64,000 nt of DNA from Phenylobacterium hankyongense (GCF_003254505.1 NZ_QFYP01000001.1:2278001-2342000); one strand, 5' to 3'. Shown: positions 13,807 through 22,440, counted from the first letter of the stretch. Made by a program: numbers and translations. The notes: generated by a model from the letters alone, not told the origin.

Positions 13807-13943
13807 GCTGTCATCCCGGTTTTCGCGCCGGCGAAAGACCGGGACCAGTGCGCACCAGATAGCGCAGAGATTGCGAGGCATTTGCCTGCACCCTCCGTGT
13901 TCATGGTCCCGGACAGCCGCTGCGCGGCTTCCGGGATGACAGC
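13807..13943. repeat. REP-like inverted repeats between uvrC and the TPR gene
   Basis: GCTGTCATCCCGG at 13807-13819 and its exact reverse complement at 13931-13943 bound a region with further internal dyads, such as GGTCCCGGACAGCCGC facing CGGCTTCCGGGATGAC. The two flanking genes converge here. The GTCATCCC end is shared with the repeat behind thiC, which suggests a dispersed repeat family, but the inner sequence differs. Confidence 0.65.
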
Positions 13944-13954
13944 GGTGAGGTTTC

Positions 13955-15499
13955 CTACGGCGTCACGCCGTAGCGCGCGTAGTTGGCGGCGATCTTCGGT
14001 TCGCGGGACGCGGCGGCGGCCAGGTCCGAGCGGCCATCGTCGGCGCGGCCGAGGCGCAGCTCCGCCAGCCCCCGGCCGAAGCGCGCGCTGGCCATCTCCG
14101 GGCGCAGGCGCAGCGCCGCCTCATAGTCGGCCATGGCCGGCGCGAACTCGCCGCGGCGCAGGCGCACCAGCCCGCGGCTGTCGTAGGCCTCCGGCGCGTC
14201 CGCCTTCAGCGCCACGGCGCGGTCGCAGTCGGCCAGCGCCTGGTCGAGGTCGGCGCCCGCGAGCGCGCGGGCCCAGCAGCGGTTGTTGAAGGCCTCGGAC
14301 GAGGTCGGCGCCTGCCGCACCGCCACGTCGGCGTCGGCCAGGGCTTCGGCGTAGGCCCCCTGCGCCTCGTAGGCGATGGCGCGGCCGAGCCGGGCGGCGA
14401 GGTCCTGCGGATCGGCCGCCAGCACCTGCGTGAAGTCGGCCGCCGCTCCGGCGTGGTCCCCGAGCTGCAGGCGCACGCGGCCGCGGTTGCCGAGCGCCAG
14501 CCCATAGTCGGGCCGGATCGCCAGCGCCTGGTCGAAGTCGGCCAGCGCCGCGGTCAGGTCGCCGCGGCTCATCAGGGCGTCGCCGCGGTTGTTGAGCGCG
14601 CCGGCGTCGCGCGGGTCGCGGGCGATCGCCTCGCCATAGCCGGCGATGGCGGCGTTGGTCTGGCCCTGCGCGGCCAGGGCGTAGGCGTTGTTGAACTGCG
14701 CCCGCGCATCGCCGGGGGCGGCCCGCACCGCCTCGGCGTAGTCGGCGCGGGCGCGGGCCATGTCGCCCTTGGCGATCCACACCCAGGCGCGGCCCGAGCG
14801 CGCATCGGCGAGGTCGGGCCGCAGCCGGATCGCCGTGTCGTAGTCGGCCATCGCGCGGTCCAGGTCGCCGCGCCGCGCCAGCACGCCGGCCCGCTGGCTC
14901 AGCGTCGCGGCGTCGTCGGGCCGCATCGCCAGCGCCCGGTCGAGGTCGGCCAGCGCGCGGTCGAGGTCCCCCTGCCGCGCATAGGCGAGCGCGCGCTGGC
15001 CGAGCGCATGCGCCGAGGGCGGAGCCAGCCCCACCGCGCGGTCGTAGTCGGCCAGGGCGCCGCCGGCATCCCCCCGCGCCGCCCGCGCCGAGGCGCGCCC
15101 CAGCCAGCCGTCCGGATCGTCGGGCCGCAGGCGGATCGCCTGGCTGTAGTCGGCGTCCGCCTTCGCATAGTCGGCCTTGGCGTAGTAGGCCCCGCCGCGC
15201 GCGGCGAAGGCGTCGGCCAGCCGCGGGTCCAGCCGCGCGGCCGCGTCGTAATCGGCGATCGCCCGGTCGACCGCGCCCTGGCTCTGGTAGACGACGCCGC
15301 GGTTGAAGAAGGCCACGGCCAGGTGCGGCCGGATCTCGCGGTTGGCCTCGATGACGCCGGTGCAGCCGCTGATCTGCTGCAGCGGCCCGACCTCGCCGTC
15401 GCCGACACAGGCGTGCCAGGATTCCAGCAACTGCGCCCGGGCCGGCGCCGCCGCCAGCAGGGCCGCGCCCAGGACAACGCTCAGGACCGAACCACGCAC
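13955..15499 (-). CDS. secreted tetratricopeptide-repeat protein
   Basis: A 514-residue protein made almost entirely of 34-residue TPR units after a signal peptide (VLSVVLGAALLAAAPARAQ). Around 12-13 repeats are visible, each with a pattern like GDLDRALADLDRALAMRPDDA. Before the repeats, CVGDGEVGPLQQISGCTGVI is a two-cysteine segment often seen at the start of Caulobacterales TPR proteins. It is probably a periplasmic protein-interaction scaffold. The start is a GTG at 15499 behind AGGAGG. The repeat DNA is itself highly repetitive. No specific partner is indicated. Confidence 0.85.
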   Translation of the reverse strand: MRGSVLSVVLGAALLAAAPARAQLLESWHACVGDGEVGPLQQISGCTGVIEANREIRPHLAVAFFNRGVVYQSQGAVDRAIADYDAAARLDPRLADAFAARGGAYYAKADYAKADADYSQAIRLRPDDPDGWLGRASARAARGDAGGALADYDRAVGLAPPSAHALGQRALAYARQGDLDRALADLDRALAMRPDDAATLSQRAGVLARRGDLDRAMADYDTAIRLRPDLADARSGRAWVWIAKGDMARARADYAEAVRAAPGDARAQFNNAYALAAQGQTNAAIAGYGEAIARDPRDAGALNNRGDALMSRGDLTAALADFDQALAIRPDYGLALGNRGRVRLQLGDHAGAAADFTQVLAADPQDLAARLGRAIAYEAQGAYAEALADADVAVRQAPTSSEAFNNRCWARALAGADLDQALADCDRAVALKADAPEAYDSRGLVRLRRGEFAPAMADYEAALRLRPEMASARFGRGLAELRLGRADDGRSDLAAAASREPKIAANYARYGVTP

Positions 15500-15644
15500 G
15501 CGAGCCTCCTACGTCGGGCCGCCTCCCCCTGGGGGCACGATAGCCCCGCGGCCCGACCGGCAGAAGTGACCTGACACCGCATTTTCGACGCCTTCGGGAC
15601 GTCGTAGTCTGCCCCGACTCGACCGCTGGAGGGTCGAACCACGG

Positions 15645-17564
15645 ATGAACGACCTCAGCGACCCCGAGCTGAAGCCGGTCTGGGAGGAAGATCCTCGCGC
15701 CTACATGGCGCACCCGGGGACGCCTGAGCCGGACGACGAAGCCCCGCTGCGCCGGCGCGGACGGCTGGGCCGCATCTTCCTGCTGCTGATGGTCCTGCTG
15801 GCCGCCGCCATCGTGCTGGTGGCCTGGCTGAGCTGGAGCCTGCCGGTCTCCCGCGCCCTCGATCCCCTGCCGCATCCGGCCCTGGTGCTGGTCACCGCCG
15901 ACGGCCATCCGCTGGCCCGGCGCGGCGCCTACAAGGAGGCGCCGGTCGCCGTCGAGGCGCTGCCGGCCTACGTGCCCGCCGCCTTCGTGGCCATCGAGGA
16001 CCGCCGCTTCTACCACCACTTCGGCATCGACCCGATCGGCATCGGCCGGGCGATCGCCACCGACCTCAGGCTGCGCCGGATGCGCGAGGGCGGCAGCACC
16101 ATCACCCAGCAGCTGGCCAAGACCGCCTTCCTGACCAACGACCGCACCTTCCGGCGCAAGATCCAGGAGGTGTTCATCGCCTTCTGGCTGGAGATCCGGC
16201 TGAGCAAGAACGAAATCCTCAGCCGCTATCTCTCCAGCGTCTATTTCGGGGACGGGGTGTTCGGCCTGCGCGCCGCCGCCCAGCACTATTTCGGCAAGCC
16301 GCCGGAGAAACTCACCCTCGGCGAGGCGGCGACCCTGGCCGGGCTGGTGAAGGCGCCGTCCGCGCTCAACCCGGTCGACCACCCGCAGGCCGCCGCGCGC
16401 CGCGCGCGGCTGGTGATCGGCGCCATGCTCGACACCAAGGCGATCACGCCGGAGGACGCCCGCCGCCTCCGCCGCATCCGCATCCAGCCGCAGGACCCGC
16501 TGCCGGTCGGCGGCTATTTCGCCGACTGGGCCGCCCCGCAAGTCAAGCAGGCGCTCGACGCCCAGTACGGCGAGGTGCGGGTCAAGACCACGCTGGACTC
16601 CCGCCTCCAGCGGCTGGCCGAGCGGGCGGTGCGCGGCGAGCTTTCGGGCTCCGGCCGCCGGCTGGGCGCAGGGCAGGCGGCGCTGGTGGCGCTGCGCCGC
16701 GACGGGGCCGTGGTGGCCATGGTCGGCGGGCGCGACTACCGCGAGAGCCAGTTCAACCGCGCGGTCCAGGCGCGCCGCCAGCCCGGCTCGGCGTTCAAGC
16801 TGTTCGTCTACCTGGCGGCGATCCGCGACGGCGCGCGGCCGGACTCCATGGTCTCCGACGCGCCGATCACGGTCGGCGGCTGGACGCCGAAGAACTTCGA
16901 GCGCAACTCCGGCGGCTCGCTGACCCTGCGCGACGCCTTCGCCCAGTCCAGCAACATCGCCGCCGTCCACCTCGCCCAGAATGTCGGCCGCGACCGGGTG
17001 GTGCAGGCCGCCCGCGACCTCGGCGTCACCAGCCCGCTGGTCAACGACGCCACCCTGCCGCTCGGCACCTCGGAGATGACCCTCCTGGAGCTGACCTCGG
17101 CCTATGCCGCGGTGGCCGCCGACCGGCTGCCGGTCAAGCCGTTCGCCCTCTACGACCCCGATGCGCCGCCGGCGCCGGGGGCGCAGATGCCGGCCGCCGA
17201 TCGCCTGGCCCTGCTCGAGCTCCTGCAGGCCGCCGTCCAGGAGGGCACCGGCCGCGCGGCGCGGGTCGGCCAGCCGACCTTCGGCAAGACCGGCACCACC
17301 CAGGACCACCGCGACGCCCTCTTCGTGGGCTTCACCGGCGACATCATCGTCGGCGTCTGGGTCGGCAACGACGACCACTCGCCGATGCGGGGCGTCACCG
17401 GCGGCGGGCTGCCGGCCGAGATCTGGCGCGATTTCGTCTCCGGGGCGCTGAACGCCGGCCTGGTGGAACGGGTGCGTCCGCCGCCGCCGCCGCCGCCGGT
17501 CGAGGACCACGACGTGGTCGGCGGCTTCATCGAGCGGTTCTTCGGGCGGCTATTCGGCCACTGA
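15645..17564 (+). CDS. class A penicillin-binding protein (transglycosylase/transpeptidase)
   Basis: A 639-residue bifunctional peptidoglycan synthase anchored by one N-terminal helix (IFLLLMVLLAAAIVLVAWLSW). The GT51 glycosyltransferase domain has the catalytic E118 in EDRRFYHHFG, then GGSTITQQLAKT and the RKIQEVFIAFWLE motif. The transpeptidase domain has SAFK (S382, K385), SSN (435-437) and KTGTT (K548). The length is in the range of PBP1-like proteins without the OB insert of PBP1a. A run of prolines near the C terminus precedes a short tail. It is followed on the same strand by pgsA after 69 bases, so the two may be co-transcribed. Confidence 0.95.
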   Translation: MNDLSDPELKPVWEEDPRAYMAHPGTPEPDDEAPLRRRGRLGRIFLLLMVLLAAAIVLVAWLSWSLPVSRALDPLPHPALVLVTADGHPLARRGAYKEAPVAVEALPAYVPAAFVAIEDRRFYHHFGIDPIGIGRAIATDLRLRRMREGGSTITQQLAKTAFLTNDRTFRRKIQEVFIAFWLEIRLSKNEILSRYLSSVYFGDGVFGLRAAAQHYFGKPPEKLTLGEAATLAGLVKAPSALNPVDHPQAAARRARLVIGAMLDTKAITPEDARRLRRIRIQPQDPLPVGGYFADWAAPQVKQALDAQYGEVRVKTTLDSRLQRLAERAVRGELSGSGRRLGAGQAALVALRRDGAVVAMVGGRDYRESQFNRAVQARRQPGSAFKLFVYLAAIRDGARPDSMVSDAPITVGGWTPKNFERNSGGSLTLRDAFAQSSNIAAVHLAQNVGRDRVVQAARDLGVTSPLVNDATLPLGTSEMTLLELTSAYAAVAADRLPVKPFALYDPDAPPAPGAQMPAADRLALLELLQAAVQEGTGRAARVGQPTFGKTGTTQDHRDALFVGFTGDIIVGVWVGNDDHSPMRGVTGGGLPAEIWRDFVSGALNAGLVERVRPPPPPPPVEDHDVVGGFIERFFGRLFGH

Positions 17565-17633
17565 GGCGATTGCCCGGGTCGAAAGGGCGTCTCGCGCGTT
17601 GACCCTGCCGCCAAGCTTGCCGAAGGTGCCCCG

Positions 17634-18257
17634 ATGAAATCCCTGCCCAACATCCTGACGTCCATGCGCCTGGTCCTGGCGCTGTTCATGTTCGTGGCCC
17701 TGGCCGCGGCGGCGGGCGCGGTGCCTGGCCTGTCCAACCACCTGACGCCGGAGATGCAGTTCGCCCTGGAGCGCTGGGCGGTCTACGCCTTCGTCATCGC
17801 CGCGGTGACCGACTTCTTCGACGGCTGGCTGGCGCGCAAGATGGACGCGGTCAGCATCTGGGGCGCCATCCTCGACCCGATCGGCGACAAGGTGCTGGTC
17901 TGCGGCGCGGTGCTCGGCCTGATGTCGCTGGGTCCGCAGCCGCTGGTGCTGCTGCCGGCCGGCCTGATCCTGTTCCGCGAGTTCACCGTCAGCGCGCTGC
18001 GCGAAGTCGGCGCCGGCAAGGGCGTCAAGCTGCCGGTCACTCTGCTGGCCAAGTGGAAGACCACCCTGCAGCTCACCGCGCTCGCCCTGGAGCTGGTGGT
18101 CGCCGCCTGGGGCGCCTTCGGCCTGCCCGACGATCCGGCGATCAAGAACCCCGCCACTTACGGCGCCCACGGCCTGTTCTGGATCGCCACCATCGTCACC
18201 CTGATCACCGGCGCCCAGTACTGGGAGCAGACCCGCAAGGCCCTGCAAACGACCTAG
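17634..18257 (+). CDS. pgsA: CDP-diacylglycerol--glycerol-3-phosphate 3-phosphatidyltransferase
   Basis: A 207-residue integral membrane enzyme making phosphatidylglycerol phosphate, the committed step to phosphatidylglycerol and cardiolipin. The CDP-alcohol phosphotransferase signature is intact in TDFFDGWLARKMDAVSIWGA followed by ILDPIGDK: D-x2-D-G-x2-A-R-x8-G-x3-D-x3-D. Several membrane helices flank it. The ATG follows GAAGGTGCCCC. Among CDP-alcohol enzymes the early NILTSMRLVLAL start is typical of PgsA rather than PssA. Confidence 0.93.
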   Translation: MKSLPNILTSMRLVLALFMFVALAAAAGAVPGLSNHLTPEMQFALERWAVYAFVIAAVTDFFDGWLARKMDAVSIWGAILDPIGDKVLVCGAVLGLMSLGPQPLVLLPAGLILFREFTVSALREVGAGKGVKLPVTLLAKWKTTLQLTALALELVVAAWGAFGLPDDPAIKNPATYGAHGLFWIATIVTLITGAQYWEQTRKALQTT

Positions 18258-18345
18258 GCCGAGGCGCGCTCGGCTTGGCCGCGGCCCGCGCGAATTTTCA
18301 GAGGACGCCGGAACTTCGGGACGGGGGTGACGATTGACCCGGTGT

Positions 18346-18360
18346 TGCTGCATCGCAGCA
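18346..18360. promoter_or_regulatory. putative PhaR operator upstream of the phasin gene
   Basis: TGCTGC-ATC-GCAGCA is a perfect dyad with a 3-base centre, 72 bases before the phasin ATG. The core matches CTGC-N3-GCAG, the palindrome reported for PhaR, the PHB-responsive repressor of phasin genes in Rhodobacter sphaeroides. The same arms recur before the PHB depolymerase gene. A TTGACC at 18334 just upstream could be a -35 element that the repressor would occlude. Confidence 0.7.
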
Positions 18361-18429
18361 TCAGCGTGTCGATGTGCGCTCAAGGGGGGCGAGACCTTGT
18401 TCAGCACGGCTTTCCCGAAGGAAACTCCC

Positions 18430-19083
18430 ATGGCGAATTCTGAAAACCCCGGCACGGCCGGGACTCCGAAAAATGGCGGTCGCACCGGTCCCCCACCGAC
18501 CGCGGCGGACCATCCCGCAGAGGCCGGCTCGCGTTCGTTCGACGCCCGCCAGGCCGCAGACAACGCTCGGGCGGCGGCGGCCGCCGTGGCCGACAAGGCG
18601 TCCGAGGCCAGCCGGGCTGCGGCCAAGGCCAACTCCGAGATCGTGCAAACGCACATGGAGACGGCCGAGGAGGCGATGCGCTCGAATATGGAGGCCTGGA
18701 CGCGCACCTACGAGGGGCTGACGCAAAACTGGAAGCGGGCCCTCGGCGTCGCCAGCCCCAACCCGGACCTCGCCGAGCAGGCGGCGCAGAACGTCCGCGC
18801 GGTATCCCAGGCCAGCAGCGTGTTGGCCAAGGGGGCCCAGGACGCCTCGCGCGCCTGGTTCGAGCTCACCCAGAAAACGGTGCGCACGAACCTCGAGGCG
18901 CTCACCCAGGTCGCCGGCTGCCGGTCGGTGCAGGAGGTGGTGACGGTGCATAGCAACCTGCTGCGTGACAACCTTCAGCAGGCGATGGAGAGCGGCGAAG
19001 CCATCGCGCGGGCGTCCTCGGACGCCATCCGCGAGGCCACCGGGGCGATGCAATCGCAGGCGCAACCGCCAGCGCGCGGGTAA
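18430..19083 (+). CDS. phasin family protein
   Basis: A 217-residue protein with a Gly/Pro/Ala-rich N-terminal third and then the alpha-helical phasin domain: NSEIVQTHMETAEEAMRSNM, EAWTRTYEGLTQNWKRALG and a C-terminal helix pair with VHSNLLRDNLQQAMESGEAI. Phasins coat polyhydroxybutyrate granules and control their number and size. The ATG at 18430 follows GAAGGAAACTCCC and is preferred to the in-frame start at 18334, which would add a Cys-rich stretch over the operator. An intrinsic terminator follows. The next gene is a PHB depolymerase carrying the same upstream dyad. Confidence 0.88.
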   Translation: MANSENPGTAGTPKNGGRTGPPPTAADHPAEAGSRSFDARQAADNARAAAAAVADKASEASRAAAKANSEIVQTHMETAEEAMRSNMEAWTRTYEGLTQNWKRALGVASPNPDLAEQAAQNVRAVSQASSVLAKGAQDASRAWFELTQKTVRTNLEALTQVAGCRSVQEVVTVHSNLLRDNLQQAMESGEAIARASSDAIREATGAMQSQAQPPARG

Positions 19084-19093
19084 GGGCCCCCGA

Positions 19094-19117
19094 CCCCGCA
19101 GCAGGCTGCGGGGTTTT
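19094..19117 (+). terminator. rho-independent terminator after the phasin gene
   Basis: ACCCCGCAGC and GCTGCGGGG form a strong GC stem with a tight loop, followed by TTTT, 10 bases after the phasin stop. Confidence 0.9.
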
Positions 19118-19220
19118 CGCCCTGCGACAGGGCGGGCGAGAACCAGCCCCTTCGGGTGGCCAGGGTCTCGCCCGCCCAAGTCGCGAGAAGGGCGCCTCAG
19201 CTAGCTGACAAAAAGACAGA

Positions 19221-19250
19221 GTGCAGTGCAGCAAATGCTGCACTGCAGCA
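19221..19250. promoter_or_regulatory. putative double PhaR operator upstream of PHB depolymerase
   Basis: TGCTGC-ACT-GCAGCA at 19236-19250 has the same arms as the dyad before the phasin gene. A second, one-mismatch copy (GTGC-AGT-GCAG) lies at 19221-19231. Together they make a 12-base perfect inverted repeat (19222-19233 with 19236-19247). The block ends 42 bases before the depolymerase ATG and is followed by the AT-rich TTATATGG. Two adjacent sites fit cooperative repressor binding. Confidence 0.7.
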
Positions 19251-19292
19251 TTATATGGTATCGGCCGCACTCGGCGGCTGCAGGGGATGCTT

Positions 19293-20429
19293 ATGGCCGG
19301 ACTTGGTGAAACGACGGCCGGCCTCGCCCGGCTCCGCAAGGCGATGAACCGCCAGTCGAACCGTGGCGACGACGCCGGGATGAGCGAGGTCCGCGGCTTC
19401 GGCTTCAACCCCGGCGGCCTGAGGATGCTGGCCTACGTGCCGGAGGGCCTCGCGCCCGACGCAGCGCTGGTGGTGGTCCTGCACGGCTGCACCCAGCGGG
19501 CCGGCGCTTACGCCCGCGCCGCGGGCTGGCTCGCCCTGGCCGGCCGCCTCGGCTTTGCGGTCCTCGCCCCCGAGCAGGACAGCGCCAACAACCCCAACCG
19601 CTGCTTCAACTGGTTCGAGCCGAGCGACATCGCCCGCGATTCCGGGGAAGCGGCCTCCATTCACGCGATGGTCCAGCACATGGTGCGGGCGCGCGGGCTC
19701 GATCCTGCCCGGGTGTTCGTCACCGGGCTCTCGGCCGGCGGCGCCATGACCTCGGTCCTGCTGGCGACCTATCCGGAGACCTTCGCCGCCGGGGCCGTGG
19801 TGGCGGGTCTGCCGTTCGGCGTCGCCGGCAATGTGCAGGAGGCCTTCGCCGCCATGCACGGCGGGGCCCGGCTGGGCGGCGACGAACTGGGCGCCCTGGT
19901 CGCCCGGGCCGCGCCTGCGCCCCCGAGCCGGCCGCGCCTGTCGATTTGGCACGGGCGGGCGGATGGGACGGTCGCCAGCGCCAACGCTCCGGCGCTGGCC
20001 CGCCAGTGGGCCGCCGTCCACGGATTGGCTGAGCAGCCCGACGAGGTCCGCGCCCGCGGCGGCTGGACCCGCTCGGTCTGGCGCGCTCCGGACGGCGAGG
20101 CGGTGATCGAGATGAACCTGCTGGCCGGCCTTGGCCACGGCACGCCGCTGGCCGCCGGCGGCGACGATCCGATCGGCGAGGTGGCGCCCTTCATGCTCGA
20201 GGCGGGCGTCTCGTCGTCGCTGGAGATCGCGCGCTTCTGGGGCCTCGCCCCGCCGGAAGCCGCCGCGCAGGCCGAGGCCTGGAGCGCGGCCAAAGCGGCG
20301 CCCGAGCAGCCGGGGGCCCAGGTCCGCGGCCTCGGCGAGAGCGTCATGGCCTCGGTCTCCCCGCACGTGTCGGAGGACGTCCAGAAGGTGATCGCCAAGG
20401 CGCTCGCCTCCGCCGGCCTGATGCGCTGA
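19293..20429 (+). CDS. PHB depolymerase family esterase
   Basis: A 378-residue alpha/beta hydrolase. VVVLHGCTQRAGAYA forms the oxyanion region, FVTGLSAGGAMTSVLLATYP carries the lipase-box serine (S147), and GLGHGTPLAAGG near residue 290 supplies the histidine. SIWHGRADGTV supplies the acid region. This is the poly(3-hydroxybutyrate) depolymerase/esterase family. No cleavable signal peptide is evident, so it probably acts on intracellular granules or oligomers. The ATG at 19293 has CAGGGG six bases upstream. Placement after the phasin and the shared operator point to one PHB-responsive regulon. The last 90 residues are an extra Ala-rich extension. Confidence 0.87.
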   Translation: MAGLGETTAGLARLRKAMNRQSNRGDDAGMSEVRGFGFNPGGLRMLAYVPEGLAPDAALVVVLHGCTQRAGAYARAAGWLALAGRLGFAVLAPEQDSANNPNRCFNWFEPSDIARDSGEAASIHAMVQHMVRARGLDPARVFVTGLSAGGAMTSVLLATYPETFAAGAVVAGLPFGVAGNVQEAFAAMHGGARLGGDELGALVARAAPAPPSRPRLSIWHGRADGTVASANAPALARQWAAVHGLAEQPDEVRARGGWTRSVWRAPDGEAVIEMNLLAGLGHGTPLAAGGDDPIGEVAPFMLEAGVSSSLEIARFWGLAPPEAAAQAEAWSAAKAAPEQPGAQVRGLGESVMASVSPHVSEDVQKVIAKALASAGLMR

Positions 20430-20541
20430 GGCCCACCCGCGTCGGCTGCCCAAGGAGACCGGCGGAACCTATTGTCGCGCCACGCGTGTAGCTCGATCGG
20501 CAGTAGCAGCGCTTCGCCTACGCCGCGGGAGCATAGATTCA

Positions 20542-21060
20542 ATGCGTGGGTTCATCGCCGGCGTCGTCACCGTGATCGTCGTGGGGCTGATTTGCGCCTA
20601 TGGACTTCTGCAGAGCGGCCTCATTCCCGCCAACGCCGACGCCAAGCCGGGCGGCCTGGAGCTATGGGCGGCCGGCACGTCCCTGAACGCGACCCTGCGA
20701 ACCGCCGCGCCGAAGGGGCCAAACCCGGTGGCGCTGACCGACGCCAATCTGCTGGAGGGCGTGAAGCTCTATGGTCAGAACTGTGCGCTGTGTCATGGCA
20801 CGGCCGCGGGCGAAGCATCGGCCTCGCCCATCGCCAAGGGCCTTTATCCTGCGCCTCCGCAGCTGGCGAGCGAAGGCGTCGAAGACGATCCCGAAGGCGC
20901 CTCCTACTGGCGGATCAAGCATGGCGTCCGCCTGACCGGGATGCCGTCTTGGGGAGGAACGCTCAGCGACCAGCAGATCTGGACTCTGGCCCTGTTCCTG
21001 AAGCACATGGACAAGCTTCCCCCCGGCCCGCAGGCCGCCTGGAAGCAGGTCAGGAATTAG
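20542..21060 (+). CDS. membrane-anchored class I cytochrome c
   Basis: A 172-residue protein with an N-terminal hydrophobic segment (FIAGVVTVIVVGLICAYGLL) that may remain as an anchor. The heme c site is CALCH (C81, C84, H85), and M134 in RLTGMPSWGG is the likely sixth ligand. LSDQQIWTLALFLKHM is the usual C-terminal helix. It should carry electrons in the periplasm. No oxidase or dehydrogenase partner is adjacent, so its redox partner is unknown. The ribosome site is weak. Confidence 0.88.
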   Translation: MRGFIAGVVTVIVVGLICAYGLLQSGLIPANADAKPGGLELWAAGTSLNATLRTAAPKGPNPVALTDANLLEGVKLYGQNCALCHGTAAGEASASPIAKGLYPAPPQLASEGVEDDPEGASYWRIKHGVRLTGMPSWGGTLSDQQIWTLALFLKHMDKLPPGPQAAWKQVRN

Positions 21061-21174
21061 CCCCGGCAGGCAGCGCGCAGGTCAAGGCCCTCGCCCGACC
21101 CCGGATAGCTGTCACCCCCATCGAGGCGGAGCCGCGTTCCAGAGAACCCGCGACCCCGCCGGCTGTGGATGGAC

Positions 21175-21609
21175 TTACGCGGACGCCTTCGGGGCGTTCT
21201 TCGCCTGCTCGTCGCGCCAGCCCTGTTCCTGGGCGATCAGCTCGGGGGAGGCGACCTCGGCGAAGTCCTCGGGCTCGAACAGCGGACGCAGCTCCAGCTC
21301 CGCGCCGTCTTCCATCGGGGCGCGGCGCATCCAGTCCAGGGCCTCCTGCAGCGAGCTCACCTGGATCATCCAGTAGCCGCCGATGATCTCCTTGGTCTCC
21401 GCGAAGGGGCCGTCGGTGAGCAGCGCCTTGCCGCCGCTGAAGCTCAGCCGCGCGCCCTTGGAGCTCGGACGCAGGCCCGCGCCGTCGAGCATGAGGCCGG
21501 CGTCGATCAGCTCGTTGTTGAACTTGCCCATCGCCTCGATCATCTCGGGGCTCGGCAGCGCGCCGGCTTCCGAGTCCTTGCTCGCCTTCACGATCACCAT
21601 CACGCGCAT
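21175..21609 (-). CDS. YciI/DGPF family protein
   Basis: A 144-residue protein starting MRVMVIVKASKDSEAG and containing LTDGPFAETKEIIGGYWMIQ, the DGPF signature of the YciI-like (YCII-related) family often encoded beside ECF sigma factors or stress genes. It has a ferredoxin-like alpha/beta fold by family. The ATG at 21609 follows GGAAGGATACGACG; the longer frame upstream is Arg/Ser-rich and not protein-like. It diverges from a glutathione transferase gene across a region with a 12-base tandem repeat. Function is unknown. Confidence 0.85.
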   Translation of the reverse strand: MRVMVIVKASKDSEAGALPSPEMIEAMGKFNNELIDAGLMLDGAGLRPSSKGARLSFSGGKALLTDGPFAETKEIIGGYWMIQVSSLQEALDWMRRAPMEDGAELELRPLFEPEDFAEVASPELIAQEQGWRDEQAKNAPKASA

Positions 21610-21755
21610 CGTCGTATCCTTCCCTGTTCCGAAGCCGGGCCTTGCTCGCCCCTTCGATGATGACGACGAACGGGCCCGGCGCCGAGCCGACATTTTCCGG
21701 CGAACTTTTTTGCGGCCGCGGCGCGCCCCTAGCCAAGCCGGCCAGGACGCTATAG

Positions 21756-21779
21756 ACACTTAAGGCAACACTTAAGCGT
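21756..21779. promoter_or_regulatory. tandem 12-base direct repeat in a divergent promoter region
   Basis: ACACTTAAG occurs at 21756-21764 and again at 21768-21776, exactly 12 bases apart, overlapping a TATAGAC that could be a -10 element. Half-sites one helical turn apart are typical of direct-repeat operators. No regulator gene is adjacent. Confidence 0.4.
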
Positions 21780-21792
21780 TAGGGAGGCTCCG

Positions 21793-22440
21793 GTGGCCTT
21801 GAAGCTCTACCTGCATCCGCTCGCCTCGTACTGCCACAAGGTGCTGATCGCGCTTTACGAGAACGACACGCCGTTCGAGCCGCGCCTCGTCGACCATGGC
21901 GACCCCGAGAACCTGGCGGCGTTTCGCGCCGTCTGGCCGCCGGCCAAGATGCCCGTGCTGCGGGACGAGGCGCGCGACCGCACCCTGCCCGAGACCAGCG
22001 TCATCATCGAATACCTCGCCCAGCACTACCCCGGGCCGACGCGGTTCCTGCCGGCCGACCCGGACCTCGCCCTGGAGGTGCGGCTCTGGGACCGCATCTT
22101 CGACCTCTACCTCCACACGCCGATGCAGAACGTGGTCGCTGACCGGATCCGGCCGGCGGACGCCAAGGACCCGTACGGCGTCGCCGCCGCCCGCAATCAG
22201 CTGACGATGGCCTGCGAGATGATCGAGGGCCGGATGGCCGACCGCACCTGGGCGGTGGGCGAGACCTTCACCCTGGCCGACTGCGCCGCGGCGCCGGCGC
22301 TCTACTACGCCGACCGGATCGCCCCGCTGGGCGAGGCCTTTCCCGCGACCGCCGCCTATCTCCAGCGGCTGAAGGCGCGGCCGAGCTTCGCCCGGACGCT
22401 GGCCGAGGCGGAGCCCTACTTCCATATGTTTCCCGGCTAG
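21793..22440 (+). CDS. glutathione S-transferase family protein
   Basis: A 215-residue protein with the thioredoxin-like N-terminal domain (LYLHPLASYCHKVLIALYEN, then AKMPVLRDEARDRTLPETSVIIEYL) and an all-helical C-terminal domain with TFTLADCAAAPALYYAD. The Ser-Tyr-Cys near residue 14 is the catalytic region; ETS is the glutathione gamma-glutamyl contact. It is likely a cytoplasmic detoxification enzyme. The start is a GTG at 21793 behind GGGAGG. Confidence 0.92.
   Translation: MALKLYLHPLASYCHKVLIALYENDTPFEPRLVDHGDPENLAAFRAVWPPAKMPVLRDEARDRTLPETSVIIEYLAQHYPGPTRFLPADPDLALEVRLWDRIFDLYLHTPMQNVVADRIRPADAKDPYGVAAARNQLTMACEMIEGRMADRTWAVGETFTLADCAAAPALYYADRIAPLGEAFPATAAYLQRLKARPSFARTLAEAEPYFHMFPG

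Noticed and set aside
10420..13881. Open minus-strand frame of 1153 codons opposite the M20 and uvrC genes
   Set aside because: Antisense shadow in high-GC DNA; its composition is His/Arg/Gly/Val-biased with no domain, while the plus-strand genes are clear.
14121..17510. Open minus-strand frame of 1129 codons across the TPR and penicillin-binding protein genes
   Set aside because: Shadow frame; repetitive Arg/Pro/Gly translation with no recognisable motif.
21761..21776. TTAA-N8-TTAA as a CtrA binding site
   Set aside because: CtrA sites use a 7-base spacer; the spacing here is 8 and is explained by the 12-base direct repeat.
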